A DNA stretch of 5,741 nt from CAISIP01 sp038247175 (GCA_038247175.1 JBBRVD010000222.1:1-5741); one strand, 5' to 3'; shown: positions 1 to 5,741, numbered from the stretch's first letter. Notes: generated by a model not told the origin, from the letters alone. Numbers and translations: made by a program.

Positions 1-1669
<1,669 letters not shown>

Positions 1670-1674
1670 GAGAT

Positions 1675-1678
1675 CTCC
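1675..1678 (-). promoter_or_regulatory. Ribosome binding site of rpoB
   Basis: On the minus strand GGAG is followed by ATCTC and then the ATG at 1669, a five-base spacing. This fixes the rpoB start at the family-typical MAYSYTE. Confidence 0.6.
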
Positions 1679-1841
1679 GGGCAAAGACTTTGAGGTCTTG
1701 TTGGTCCTGCACTGTGCGCCGAGCATCGGGCTCGGCAGGCTTGGCGATTGGCCGCTACCAATCTATGGCGGACGGTTGCACGTTGCGCGCAACCCGAACC
1801 AAGGCATCTTCTGCAGTCGGGGTCAGAAGACACTAGGAAAT

Positions 1842-1856
1842 CGCGCCGAAGGCGCG
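1842..1856 (-). terminator. GC-rich hairpin in the rplL-rpoB spacer, weak attenuator candidate
   Basis: Minus-strand CGCGCC TTC GGCGCG forms a 6-bp all-GC stem with a three-base loop. It is flanked by AAAGC upstream and ATTTCC downstream. The short U-run makes it at most a weak terminator. Because A-rich and T-rich flanks lie on both sides, it looks similar from either strand. Confidence 0.35.
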
Positions 1857-1886
1857 GCTTTCTGGTGTGTTCCCACAAAGAGCAAA

Positions 1887-1917
1887 GGCTGGAGCGAGCT
1901 TTGCACGCGCCCCAGCC
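1887..1917 (-). terminator. Candidate attenuator hairpin after rplL
   Basis: On the minus strand GGCTGGGGCG pairs with CGCTCCAGCC as a 10-bp stem with one G-U pair and an 11-base loop. The 3' side continues TTTGCTCTTTG, a broken rather than continuous U-tract. It begins 17 bases after the rplL stop. This fits a leaky intrinsic terminator between the ribosomal protein genes and rpoB. It could equally be an RNA processing or stability hairpin. Confidence 0.45.
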
Positions 1918-1933
1918 CCTGTCTGGGCAAGGT

Positions 1934-2308
1934 TTACTTCAGCTCGGCCTTCGCGCCGGCTTCTTCCAGTTTCTTCTTGGCGGCTTCGCCGTCAGCCTTG
2001 GGCATGGCTTCCTTGACCGTCTTCGGAGCACCGTCGACCAGGTCCTTGGCCTCCTTCAGGCCCAGGCTGGTGATCTCACGCACCGCCTTGATGACCGAGA
2101 CCTTGTTGGCGCCGATTTCGGTCAGCACCAGGTCAAATTCGGTCTTCTCTTCGACAACAGCAGCGGCGCCGCCACCGGCCGCAGCGGGAGCGGCCATGGC
2201 GGCTGCGCTCACGCCAAACTTCTCTTCGATGGCTTTCACCAGGTCGTTGAGTTCCATGACCGTCATGCTGTCAAGCGCGGTCAAAAATGCGTCTTTATCG
2301 AATGCCAT
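1934..2308 (-). CDS. rplL: 50S ribosomal protein L7/L12
   Basis: L7/L12 forms the multimeric mobile stalk of the 50S subunit. It is anchored on L10 and recruits translational GTPases such as EF-Tu and EF-G. The product is 124 residues, close to the 121 of E. coli. Residues 1-33 (MAFDKDAFLTALDSM..., EEKFGVS) are the dimerisation domain. About 35-52 is the Ala/Gly-rich flexible hinge (AAPAAAGGGAAA). About 54-124 is the factor-binding domain with KTEFDLVL, GANKVSVIKAVRE and LGLKEAKDLVDGAPK. I chose the ATG at 2308 because AAGGA lies seven bases upstream. An in-frame ATG at 2323 would sit almost on that Shine-Dalgarno and add the non-family residues MKDIE. The gene lies 89 bases downstream of rplJ and is presumably translated at a higher rate, as four or six copies are needed per ribosome. 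Confidence 0.98.
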   Translation of the reverse strand: MAFDKDAFLTALDSMTVMELNDLVKAIEEKFGVSAAAMAAPAAAGGGAAAVVEEKTEFDLVLTEIGANKVSVIKAVREITSLGLKEAKDLVDGAPKTVKEAMPKADGEAAKKKLEEAGAKAELK

Positions 2309-2397
2309 TTCAATGTCCTTCAATCAGTCGGGGGCTGGCAGGGCGATTCACCCTTTGAGCCCTTCATTTCACTATTGGTTCACTATGCCGCCGGCCT
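2309..2397 (-). other. rplJ-rplL spacer with tandem octamer
   Basis: The short non-coding spacer contains the plus-strand octamer TTCACTAT twice, at 2368-2375 and 2379-2386, separated by TGG. It also holds a weak AGGGC/GCCCT inverted repeat. The rplL Shine-Dalgarno AAGGA (minus strand) sits at its downstream end. No terminator is evident, consistent with co-transcription of rplJ and rplL. Confidence 0.4.
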
Positions 2398-2898
2398 TCA
2401 GGCCGCGACCGCTTCGCCTTTTTTCTCCGCCAGCGCGGACAGCATGCGGGCTGTGCGCGAAATCGGGGATTGCATCAAGCCCAGCAACTGGGCCAACAGT
2501 ACTTCCTTGGTGGGAATGCTGGCCAGTTGTTTCACGCCCTCGGCATCCAGGGCTTTGCCGCCATACGCACCGCCGCGGATCACCAACTTGTCGTTGGTCT
2601 TCGCAAACTCGGCCACCACTTTCGCGGCAGCCACTGCGTCTTCGGAAAAGCCGTAGATCAGCGGCCCTGTCATCTGGTCGGACACGACTGCAAAGCCACT
2701 GCCCGCCACAGCACGGCGGGCCAGGGTGTTTTTCAACACACTCAGGCTGACGCCACTGCTGCGCGCGGTCGAGCGCAAGCGAGTCATGTCGGCGACCGTG
2801 ATGCCACGGTACTCCGCCATTACGAGCGTTTGAGCTTTGGCGGCGAGGCCGGTCACATCGGTGACGACGGCTTCTTTCTCACTGCGATTAAGACTCAA
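2398..2898 (-). CDS. rplJ: 50S ribosomal protein L10, TTG start
   Basis: L10 is the stalk base protein. Its N-terminal domain binds 23S rRNA next to L11, and its C-terminal helix carries L7/L12 dimers. The free L10-L7/L12 complex represses its own mRNA. The product is 166 residues (SLNRSEKEAVV..., TLVMAEYRGITVADMTRLR, LKNTLARRAV, MTGPLIYGFSEDAVAAAKVV). The C-terminal helix (KEVLLAQLLGLMQSPISRTA to the EKKGEAVAA end) is present. The start codon is TTG at 2898-2896, preceded by AAGGAG with six bases between. No in-frame ATG near this point would keep the conserved SLNR(S/E)(D/E)K beginning. A strong Shine-Dalgarno with a weak start may belong to translational control through the leader upstream. 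The gene ends in TGA, followed by rplL. Confidence 0.97.
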   Translation of the reverse strand: MSLNRSEKEAVVTDVTGLAAKAQTLVMAEYRGITVADMTRLRSTARSSGVSLSVLKNTLARRAVAGSGFAVVSDQMTGPLIYGFSEDAVAAAKVVAEFAKTNDKLVIRGGAYGGKALDAEGVKQLASIPTKEVLLAQLLGLMQSPISRTARMLSALAEKKGEAVAA

Positions 2899-2904
2899 GG
2901 TCTA

Positions 2905-2910
2905 CTCCTT
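2905..2910 (-). promoter_or_regulatory. Ribosome binding site that fixes the TTG start of rplJ
   Basis: The minus strand reads AAGGAG, then TAGACC, then TTG. The perfect Shine-Dalgarno at ideal spacing is the main reason to accept TTG at 2898 as the start. Confidence 0.75.
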
Positions 2911-2932
2911 TTGGATTGCACGGGGTTCGGTA

Positions 2933-2946
2933 CGATGTCGCCATCG
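2933..2946 (-). promoter_or_regulatory. GNRA-loop hairpin just before the rplJ ribosome binding site
   Basis: Minus-strand CGATG GCGA CATCG is a 5-bp stem capped by a GCGA tetraloop. GG/CC pairs further out extend it imperfectly. It ends about 22 bases before the Shine-Dalgarno. It may be an accessory part of the L10 leader fold, which is inference from position and stem quality. Confidence 0.35.
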
Positions 2947-3006
2947 AGACCTTCTTCCGCACGCCACACTGCAGCGACCAACTGTTTCCGGAAACCTGTC
3001 CTGATT

Positions 3007-3095
3007 CAGCGGGATCGCCATCTGCGTTGGCTTTCACTGATTAAGCGCCCACTCAAGGGCACACCAACGGTCTTGGATGACCTGGCAGCCCACTG
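3007..3095 (-). ncRNA. L10 (rplJ) ribosomal protein leader
   Basis: This is a cis-acting mRNA structure bound by the L10-L7/L12 complex to repress rplJ-rplL translation. On the minus strand I can pair an outer stem CAGTGGG (3095-3089) with CCCGCTG (3013-3007), 7 bp with one G-U. Inside it GCCA (3086-3083) pairs with TGGC (3020-3017). A large asymmetric internal loop follows, and then CGTTGG (3069-3064) pairs with CCAACG (3030-3025). A terminal GCCC/GGGC hairpin (3060-3057 with 3050-3047) closes it, with TTAATC on the 3' side of that arm. Nested stems interrupted by an asymmetric bulge match the known L10 leader architecture, and the position directly upstream of rplJ is as expected. The conserved-looking primary blocks are GACCGTTGGTGTGCC and CCAACGCAGATGGCGA. 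A covariance search with the Rfam L10 leader model would confirm the limits. Confidence 0.8.
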
Positions 3096-3115
3096 CGGCA
3101 CCACCAGCCCACCAA

Positions 3116-3143
3116 TTCCGGCCACCTTGTCGGGCGACCGGAA
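3116..3143 (-). promoter_or_regulatory. 11-bp stem-loop between rplA and the L10 leader
   Basis: Minus-strand TTCCGGTCGCC (3143-3133) pairs with GGTGGCCGGAA (3126-3116), with two G-U pairs and a six-base loop. It starts 20 bases after the rplA stop. There is no U-tract on its 3' side (TTGGTGGG), so a simple intrinsic terminator is unlikely. A processing site, an RNA 3'-end protector for rplK-rplA mRNA, or a further arm of the L10 leader are the alternatives. Confidence 0.45.
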
Positions 3144-3163
3144 AACTCTTCACGCCGCCCTGC

Positions 3164-3859
3164 TTATGCGCCCAGAGTCTGGGTGTCCACACGGACGCCC
3201 ACGCCCATGGTGCTGGAGACGGCAATCTTCCTCAAATAAATACCTTTGCTCGAAGCCGGCTTGGCCTTGGTGAGCGCCTCGACCAGTGCAGACAGATTAC
3301 CCTGCAGCTTGTCGGTATCGAACGAGCGACGACCGATCGTTGAGTGCACGATGCCGGCCTTGTCGACCCGGAACTGCACCTGGCCCGCCTTCGCGTTCTT
3401 CACCGCGGTGGCAACGTCCGGCGTAACCGTGCCCACCTTCGGGTTGGGCATCAGGCCGCGCGGACCCAGGATCTGGCCCAGCGTGCCGACCACACGCATC
3501 GCATCCGGCGCGGCGATCACGATGTCGAACGGCATGTCACCAGCCTTGACCCTCGCAGCGAGGTCCTCCATGCCGACGATGTCGGCGCCCGCAGCCCTGG
3601 CTTCCTCGGCCTTGGCGCCCTGGGCGAACACGGCAACCCGTTTGGTCTTGCCGGTACCGTTGGGCAGCACGACGGCGCCACGCACGACCTGGTCCGACTT
3701 CTTGGCGTCGATACCGAGTTGAACGGCAACGTCGATCGATTCATCGAACTTGGCAGTGGCACACTGCTTGACCATGCCGATCGCATCGGTCAGCGGATAC
3801 AGCTTGGTGCTGTCGATCCGCACCGGCATTGCCTTTTGCTTTTTGGTGAGCTTGGTCAT
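3164..3859 (-). CDS. rplA: 50S ribosomal protein L1
   Basis: L1 binds the L1 stalk of 23S rRNA, where it helps move deacylated tRNA out of the E site. In many bacteria it also represses its own operon by binding the rplK leader. The product is 231 residues against 234 in E. coli, beginning MTKLTKKQKAMPVRIDSTKL. Domain I (about 1-70 and 160-231) contains FDESIDVAVQLGID and the C-terminal SSTMGVGVRVD. Domain II (about 71-158) contains RVAVFAQGAKAEEARAAGAD and the signature GPRGLMPNPKVGTVTPDV. The ATG at 3859 follows the rplK stop with no intervening base (TAAATG), and GGAGG eight bases upstream lies inside the last rplK codons. This indicates tight translational coupling. The stop is TAA. Confidence 0.98.
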   Translation of the reverse strand: MTKLTKKQKAMPVRIDSTKLYPLTDAIGMVKQCATAKFDESIDVAVQLGIDAKKSDQVVRGAVVLPNGTGKTKRVAVFAQGAKAEEARAAGADIVGMEDLAARVKAGDMPFDIVIAAPDAMRVVGTLGQILGPRGLMPNPKVGTVTPDVATAVKNAKAGQVQFRVDKAGIVHSTIGRRSFDTDKLQGNLSALVEALTKAKPASSKGIYLRKIAVSSTMGVGVRVDTQTLGA

Positions 3860-4291
3860 TTACACGCCCTCCACATTGACACCCATCGAGCGGGCAGAGC
3901 CGGCGATGGTACGAACGGCCGCGTCCAGATCGGCGGCGGTCAGGTCCTTCATCTTGGCCTTGGCGATCTCTTCGAGCTGAGCCCGGGTGATCTTGCCGAC
4001 CTTGTCCAGGTGTGGCCTGGCCGAACCCTTGTCCAGCTTGATCGATTTCTTGATCAGCGTGGTCGCCGGAGGCGTCTTGATGATGAAGGTGAAGCTCTTG
4101 TCGGCAAATGCGGTGATAACCACCGGCAACGGCAGACCGGGCTCCACACCCTGGGTCTGCGCATTGAAAGCCTTGCAGAACTCCATGATGTTCAGCCCGC
4201 GCTGACCCAGTGCTGGGCCGATCGGCGGCGATGGATTGGCTTTGCCAGCTGGTACTTGCAGCTTGATGAAACCGACGATTTTTTTCGCCAT
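3860..4291 (-). CDS. rplK: 50S ribosomal protein L11
   Basis: L11 binds the GTPase-associated centre of 23S rRNA and is the target region for thiostrepton-type antibiotics. It is also needed for RelA activation during amino acid starvation. The product is 143 residues, the usual length. The N-terminal domain contains KIVGFIKLQVPAGKANPSPP and IGPALGQRGLNIMEFCKAFN, including the conserved prolines at about residues 22-23. The C-terminal rRNA-binding domain (about 75-143) contains TPPATTLIKK, GKITRAQLEEIAKAKM, and TIAGSARSMGVNVEG. The ATG at 4291 is preceded by AAGGAG with a six- to seven-base spacer. It is co-transcribed with rplA, which begins at the next base after the stop. Confidence 0.98.
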   Translation of the reverse strand: MAKKIVGFIKLQVPAGKANPSPPIGPALGQRGLNIMEFCKAFNAQTQGVEPGLPLPVVITAFADKSFTFIIKTPPATTLIKKSIKLDKGSARPHLDKVGKITRAQLEEIAKAKMKDLTAADLDAAVRTIAGSARSMGVNVEGV

Positions 4292-4423
4292 GGTTTACTC
4301 CTTGCGGGTGCAAACGCCGAAATCAGACAACTGGTTTCGGCTCCCCGGGGTTAGCGACTCTGTGAAAACATCCGCATCGAGTCGATGAATGCGGAATCGG
4401 CAATGACTGCCTGAAGCGCTGCT
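4292..4423 (-). other. nusG-rplK spacer, likely rplK leader
   Basis: This 132-nt stretch has no gene. On the minus strand it holds CCGCAT/ATGCGG (4372-4377 with 4389-4394), followed by ATGTTTTCAC. Closer to rplK it holds GCCGAAA/TTTCGGC (4316-4322 with 4335-4341) with a 12-base loop, ending about ten bases before the rplK Shine-Dalgarno. In enterobacteria L1 represses rplK-rplA by binding this leader in a shape that mimics its 23S site. The location suits such a site, but I cannot match the L1 consensus with certainty, so that role is inferred. Confidence 0.45.
4316..4341 (-). promoter_or_regulatory. Stem-loop immediately upstream of the rplK ribosome binding site
   Basis: Minus-strand GCCGAAA pairs perfectly with TTTCGGC around the loop CCAGTTGTCTGA. 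It is the nearest structure to the rplK start and the best candidate for part of an L1-responsive operator. GTTTGCACCC follows, so it is not a good terminator. Confidence 0.35.
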
Positions 4424-4428
4424 TCAGG
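4410..4428 (-). other. 8-bp perfect hairpin spanning the nusG stop codon
   Basis: Minus-strand CCTGAAGC AGC GCTTCAGG is an 8-bp perfect stem with a three-base loop, and the nusG TGA lies in its 5' arm. No U-tract follows (CAGTCATTGCC). It may define or protect the 3' end of a secE-nusG transcript, or be a partial, Rho-assisted stop. Confidence 0.4.
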
Positions 4429-5017
4429 TCTTCTCGATCTGCGAGAACTCCAACTCGACCGGCGTGGCGCGGCCGAAAATCGTGACCGAGACGCGCACCT
4501 TGCTCTTGTCGTAGTTGACATCTTCGACCGAACCGTTGAAGTCGGTGAAAGGGCCGTCCTTGACGCGCACATACTCACCGACCTCGAATTCGACCTTGTG
4601 CCGCGGTTTCTCGGTGCCTTCCTGCATCTGGTTGACGATCTTGGCAACCTCGGCCTCGGAGATCGGCGAAGGCCGGTTCTTGGCGCCACCTACGAAGCCG
4701 GTGACCTTGTTGGTATGCTTGATCAGGTGCCAGGTTTCGTCGTCCATGATCATCTCGACCAGAACGTAACCGGGAAAAAACTTGCGCTCGGTGGTTTTCT
4801 TCTGGCCGTTCTTGACCTCGACTACTTCTTCCATCGGCACCAGGACGCGGCCAAACCTGTCCTGCATGCCGGCGCGGTTGATGCGCTCATGGATATTGCG
4901 TTCGACGGCCTTCTCCATTCCGGAGTACGCGTGCACCACGTACCAGCGCAGATCGGGGTTGGCCGCAGGCGTCATCGCCACGGGTTCGCCGGAAGGGGTT
5001 TCTATCGCATCGGTCAT
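4424..5017 (-). CDS. nusG: Transcription termination/antitermination factor NusG
   Basis: NusG binds the RNA polymerase clamp through its NGN domain and contacts Rho or ribosomal protein S10 through its KOW domain. The product is 197 residues, against 181 in E. coli. Residues 1-23 are an unconserved Pro/Ala-rich extension. The NGN domain spans about 24-125 (RWYVVHAYSGMEKAVERN, KFFPGYVLVEM, HTNKVTGFVGG). A linker follows, and KOW is at about 144-197 (VGEYVRVKDGPFTDFNG, TIFGRATPVELEFSQIEK). Phe181 matches E. coli Phe165, the Rho/S10 contact. Two adjacent ATGs (5020 and 5017) are possible. GGAGG lies two bases before the first and five before the second, so I favour 5017. The first ATG overlaps the secE stop by one base (TAATG), indicating translational coupling with secE. 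Confidence 0.97.
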   Translation of the reverse strand: MTDAIETPSGEPVAMTPAANPDLRWYVVHAYSGMEKAVERNIHERINRAGMQDRFGRVLVPMEEVVEVKNGQKKTTERKFFPGYVLVEMIMDDETWHLIKHTNKVTGFVGGAKNRPSPISEAEVAKIVNQMQEGTEKPRHKVEFEVGEYVRVKDGPFTDFNGSVEDVNYDKSKVRVSVTIFGRATPVELEFSQIEKT

Positions 5018-5019
5018 CA

Positions 5020-5400
5020 TTACCTCCATCCCAGAACCACGCCGTACAACAGCCATTCCAGCGTCTTGTCGGTCAGCCACAAAAATATCGCCATCACTGC
5101 CACAAAAGCGAAGACATAGGCCGTCATCTGGATCGCTTCCTTGCGCGACGGCCAGACGACCTTCTTGACCTCCCGGGCTGCATCGCGGCCAAACGCGAAC
5201 AACTCACGGCCCGGTTCGGACACGAAGAACACCGCCACCGCAGCCGCAAGACCGACGATCAAGGCACCCCATTGCGCCAAAGGGCCTTGCTTGGACAACA
5301 GATAGAACGCAACCAACGCACCCACAACCAGCAAAATGGCACCAGCCAGTTTGGCCTTGTCGAGCGGGCTGACAACGGTTTGAACTTGTGACGTGGCCAT
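5020..5400 (-). CDS. secE: Preprotein translocase subunit SecE
   Basis: SecE is the clamp-like inner membrane subunit of the SecYEG channel. The product is 126 residues. Three hydrophobic segments at about 17-36 (AGAILLVVGALVAFYLL), 42-60 (AQWGALIVGLAAAVAVFFV) and 93-120 (TAYVFAFVAVMAIFLWL) match the three-helix proteobacterial form. The conserved amphipathic and hinge region between the last two contains REVKKVVWPSRKEA, the family signature. I chose the ATG at 5400 (MATSQVQTVV). An in-frame ATG at 5448 would add residues without family resemblance (MRLAPGFGGIAP...). The region before the ATG is AGATAGAGAAAAA, with only a poor Shine-Dalgarno match, unlike the other genes here. It lies 111 bases downstream of tRNA-Trp, and its TAA overlaps a possible nusG ATG. 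Confidence 0.97.
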   Translation of the reverse strand: MATSQVQTVVSPLDKAKLAGAILLVVGALVAFYLLSKQGPLAQWGALIVGLAAAVAVFFVSEPGRELFAFGRDAAREVKKVVWPSRKEAIQMTAYVFAFVAVMAIFLWLTDKTLEWLLYGVVLGWR

Positions 5401-5511
5401 TTTTTCTCTATCTGGCGCAATACCGCCGAAACCCGGGGCCAAGCGCATTTTTGGACCCGAACGACCGCATCAACGGCCGGGCGGACTGCCACCGGATTCC
5501 GCAGGAATCGG
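5401..5511 (-). other. tRNA-Trp to secE spacer
   Basis: This is a non-coding spacer of 111 nt. Its upstream part forms most of the hairpin at 5486-5517. The remainder is GC-rich and ends in an A-rich stretch directly before the secE ATG. I saw no convincing sigma-70 promoter, so secE is probably transcribed through the tRNA, with processing releasing the mRNA. Confidence 0.4.
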
Positions 5512-5517
5512 TGGCAG
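5486..5517 (-). repeat. 14-bp inverted repeat overlapping the 3' end of tRNA-Trp
   Basis: Minus-strand CTGCCACCGATTCC pairs with GGAATCCGGTGGCAG as 14 bp with one bulged G and a three-base loop (TGC). The first six bases (5517-5512) are the end of the tRNA acceptor strand, the discriminator G and the CCA. The fold therefore competes with, or traps, the mature 3' end. No U-tract follows (TCCGCCC), which argues against an intrinsic terminator. Confidence 0.7.
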
Positions 5518-5587
5518 GGGCGGAAGGAATCGAACCATCAACCTTCGGTTTTGGAGACCGACGCTCTGCCAATTGAGCTACGCCCCT
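5512..5587 (-). tRNA. trpT: tRNA-Trp, anticodon CCA
   Basis: The 76-nt cloverleaf includes an encoded 3' CCA. The acceptor is AGGGGCG paired with CGCCCCT, with discriminator G. The D arm reads AGCTCAATTGGCAGAGC. The anticodon arm is CGGTCTCCAAAACCG, with anticodon CCA in the loop CTCCAAA. The T arm includes GGTTCGATTCC. CCA reads UGG, so the tRNA is tryptophan-specific, and G73 is the usual bacterial Trp discriminator. It lies between tuf and secE, a common arrangement in betaproteobacteria. The symbol is a generic one for tRNA-Trp. Confidence 0.97.
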
Positions 5588-5651
5588 ACAACTAAACTTA
5601 TCCACGACCGGCGCATCACCTCGCGGACATGCGCCGCACCCGGAAACTGAA
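5588..5651 (-). other. tuf to tRNA-Trp spacer with stem-loop
   Basis: This short spacer is dominated by minus-strand CGGCGCAT (5636-5629) pairing with ATGCGCCG (5616-5609), 8 bp around a 12-base loop. The loop can close further as CC GCGA GG. GTCGTGGATAAG follows, with no U-tract. tuf and the tRNA are therefore probably on one transcript that is cut to release the tRNA 5' end. Confidence 0.5.
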
Positions 5652-5741
5652 CTACGCGATGATCTTGGCAACCACACCGGCGCCGACGGTCTTGCCGCCT
5701 TCGCGGATCGCGAAACGCAGGCCTTCTTCCATCGCGATCGG
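5652..5741 (-). CDS. tuf: Elongation factor Tu, C-terminal end (29 codons, runs off right edge)
   Basis: EF-Tu delivers aminoacyl-tRNA to the ribosome. Only the end of domain 3 is present: PIAMEEGLRFAIREGGKTVG followed by AGVVAKIIA and a TAG stop at 5654-5652. These residues are near-invariant among proteobacterial EF-Tu proteins. The gene enters from the right edge, upstream of tRNA-Trp and in the same direction. Betaproteobacteria usually carry two nearly identical tuf copies, so this is probably one of a pair. The fragment cannot show which. Confidence 0.95.
   Translation of the reverse strand, partial: PIAMEEGLRFAIREGGKTVGAGVVAKIIA

Larger units (their letters stand above)
1670..1933 (-). 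other. Structured rplL-rpoB intercistronic spacer
   Basis: This 264-nt stretch has no credible gene. Read on the minus strand it holds a series of inverted repeats. From the rplL side these are a 10-bp stem at 1887-1917, a 6-bp GC stem at 1842-1856, GGTTGC/GCAACC at 1774-1794 enclosing the perfect 12-base palindrome GTTGCGCGCAAC at 1782-1793, GATTGG/CCAATC at 1746-1763, GCCGAGC/GCTCGGC at 1718-1736, and AAGAC/GTCTT at 1684-1699 just before the rpoB ribosome binding site. In E. coli the equivalent spacer of about 320 nt carries a partial terminator and an RNase III cleavage site that set the ratio of ribosomal protein to polymerase subunit synthesis. A similar role here is inferred from position and structure. 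I saw no clear promoter. Confidence 0.6.

Noticed and set aside
2309..2323. Longer rplL start at 2323
   Set aside because: The start would coincide with the AAGGA Shine-Dalgarno region and add five non-family residues.
3344..4354. 336-codon open frame on the plus strand opposite rplA and rplK
   Set aside because: It covers two fully conserved ribosomal protein genes in antisense, and the His/Arg/Leu-rich translation has no family resemblance.
5018..5080. Longer nusG start at 5080 overlapping secE
   Set aside because: The extra residues lie in the secE 3' coding region in another frame. The strong GGAGG directly before the ATGs at 5020/5017 explains the start.
5401..5448. Longer secE start at 5448
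   Set aside because: The extra residues do not look like SecE N-termini, while the ATG at 5400 gives the family-typical MATSQVQ beginning and length.
5404..5480. Possible sigma-70 promoter before secE (TTGATG about 17 bases before an AT-rich hexamer)
   Set aside because: The -10 match is poor, and a single weak pair of hexamers in a short spacer is not evidence enough.

Overview
The window is the conserved translation/transcription 'super-operon' of a bacterium. Every gene reads on the minus strand, so transcription runs from high to low coordinates in the order tuf (3' end only), tRNA-Trp, secE, nusG, rplK, rplA, rplJ, rplL, rpoB (5' part only). The protein sequences point to a GC-rich betaproteobacterium of the order Burkholderiales, most like Comamonadaceae and relatives. 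Supporting features are the RpoB start (MAYSYTERKRIRKSFGNRDS), the DQTNPL variant of the rifampicin cluster, the RplL start MAFDKDAFLTALDSM, and the order tuf / tRNA-Trp / secE. The family-level placement comes from remembered sequence similarity, not from a search.

Layout from transcription start side (right) to left. Positions 5652-5741 hold the last 29 codons of EF-Tu. Positions 5588-5651 are a 64-nt spacer with one stem-loop, and 5512-5587 is tRNA-Trp with an encoded CCA. Positions 5401-5511 are a spacer whose hairpin invades the tRNA 3' end. secE (5020-5400) and nusG (4424-5017) are almost overlapping. A 132-nt spacer with several hairpins follows, and this is where L1 autoregulation of rplK-rplA is expected. 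rplK (3860-4291) and rplA (3164-3859) abut with no spacer. A 265-nt leader (2899-3163) holds a well-formed L10 (rplJ) leader structure. rplJ (2398-2898, TTG start), an 88-nt spacer and rplL (1934-2308) come next. A 264-nt hairpin-rich spacer follows, and then the first 556 codons of rpoB run off the left edge.

The products work together. EF-Tu and tRNA-Trp serve elongation, SecE is part of the protein-export channel, and NusG couples RNA polymerase to the ribosome and Rho. L11, L1, L10 and L7/L12 build the L1 stalk and the GTPase-associated stalk of the 50S subunit, and RpoB is the polymerase beta subunit. The interest lies in the RNA: the spacers are rich in inverted repeats consistent with autogenous ribosomal-protein control and partial attenuation before rpoB.

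No mobile element, CRISPR array, integration scar or unknown accessory gene was found, and I see no evidence of a previously undescribed system. Long open frames on the plus strand are antisense shadows of these GC-rich genes.
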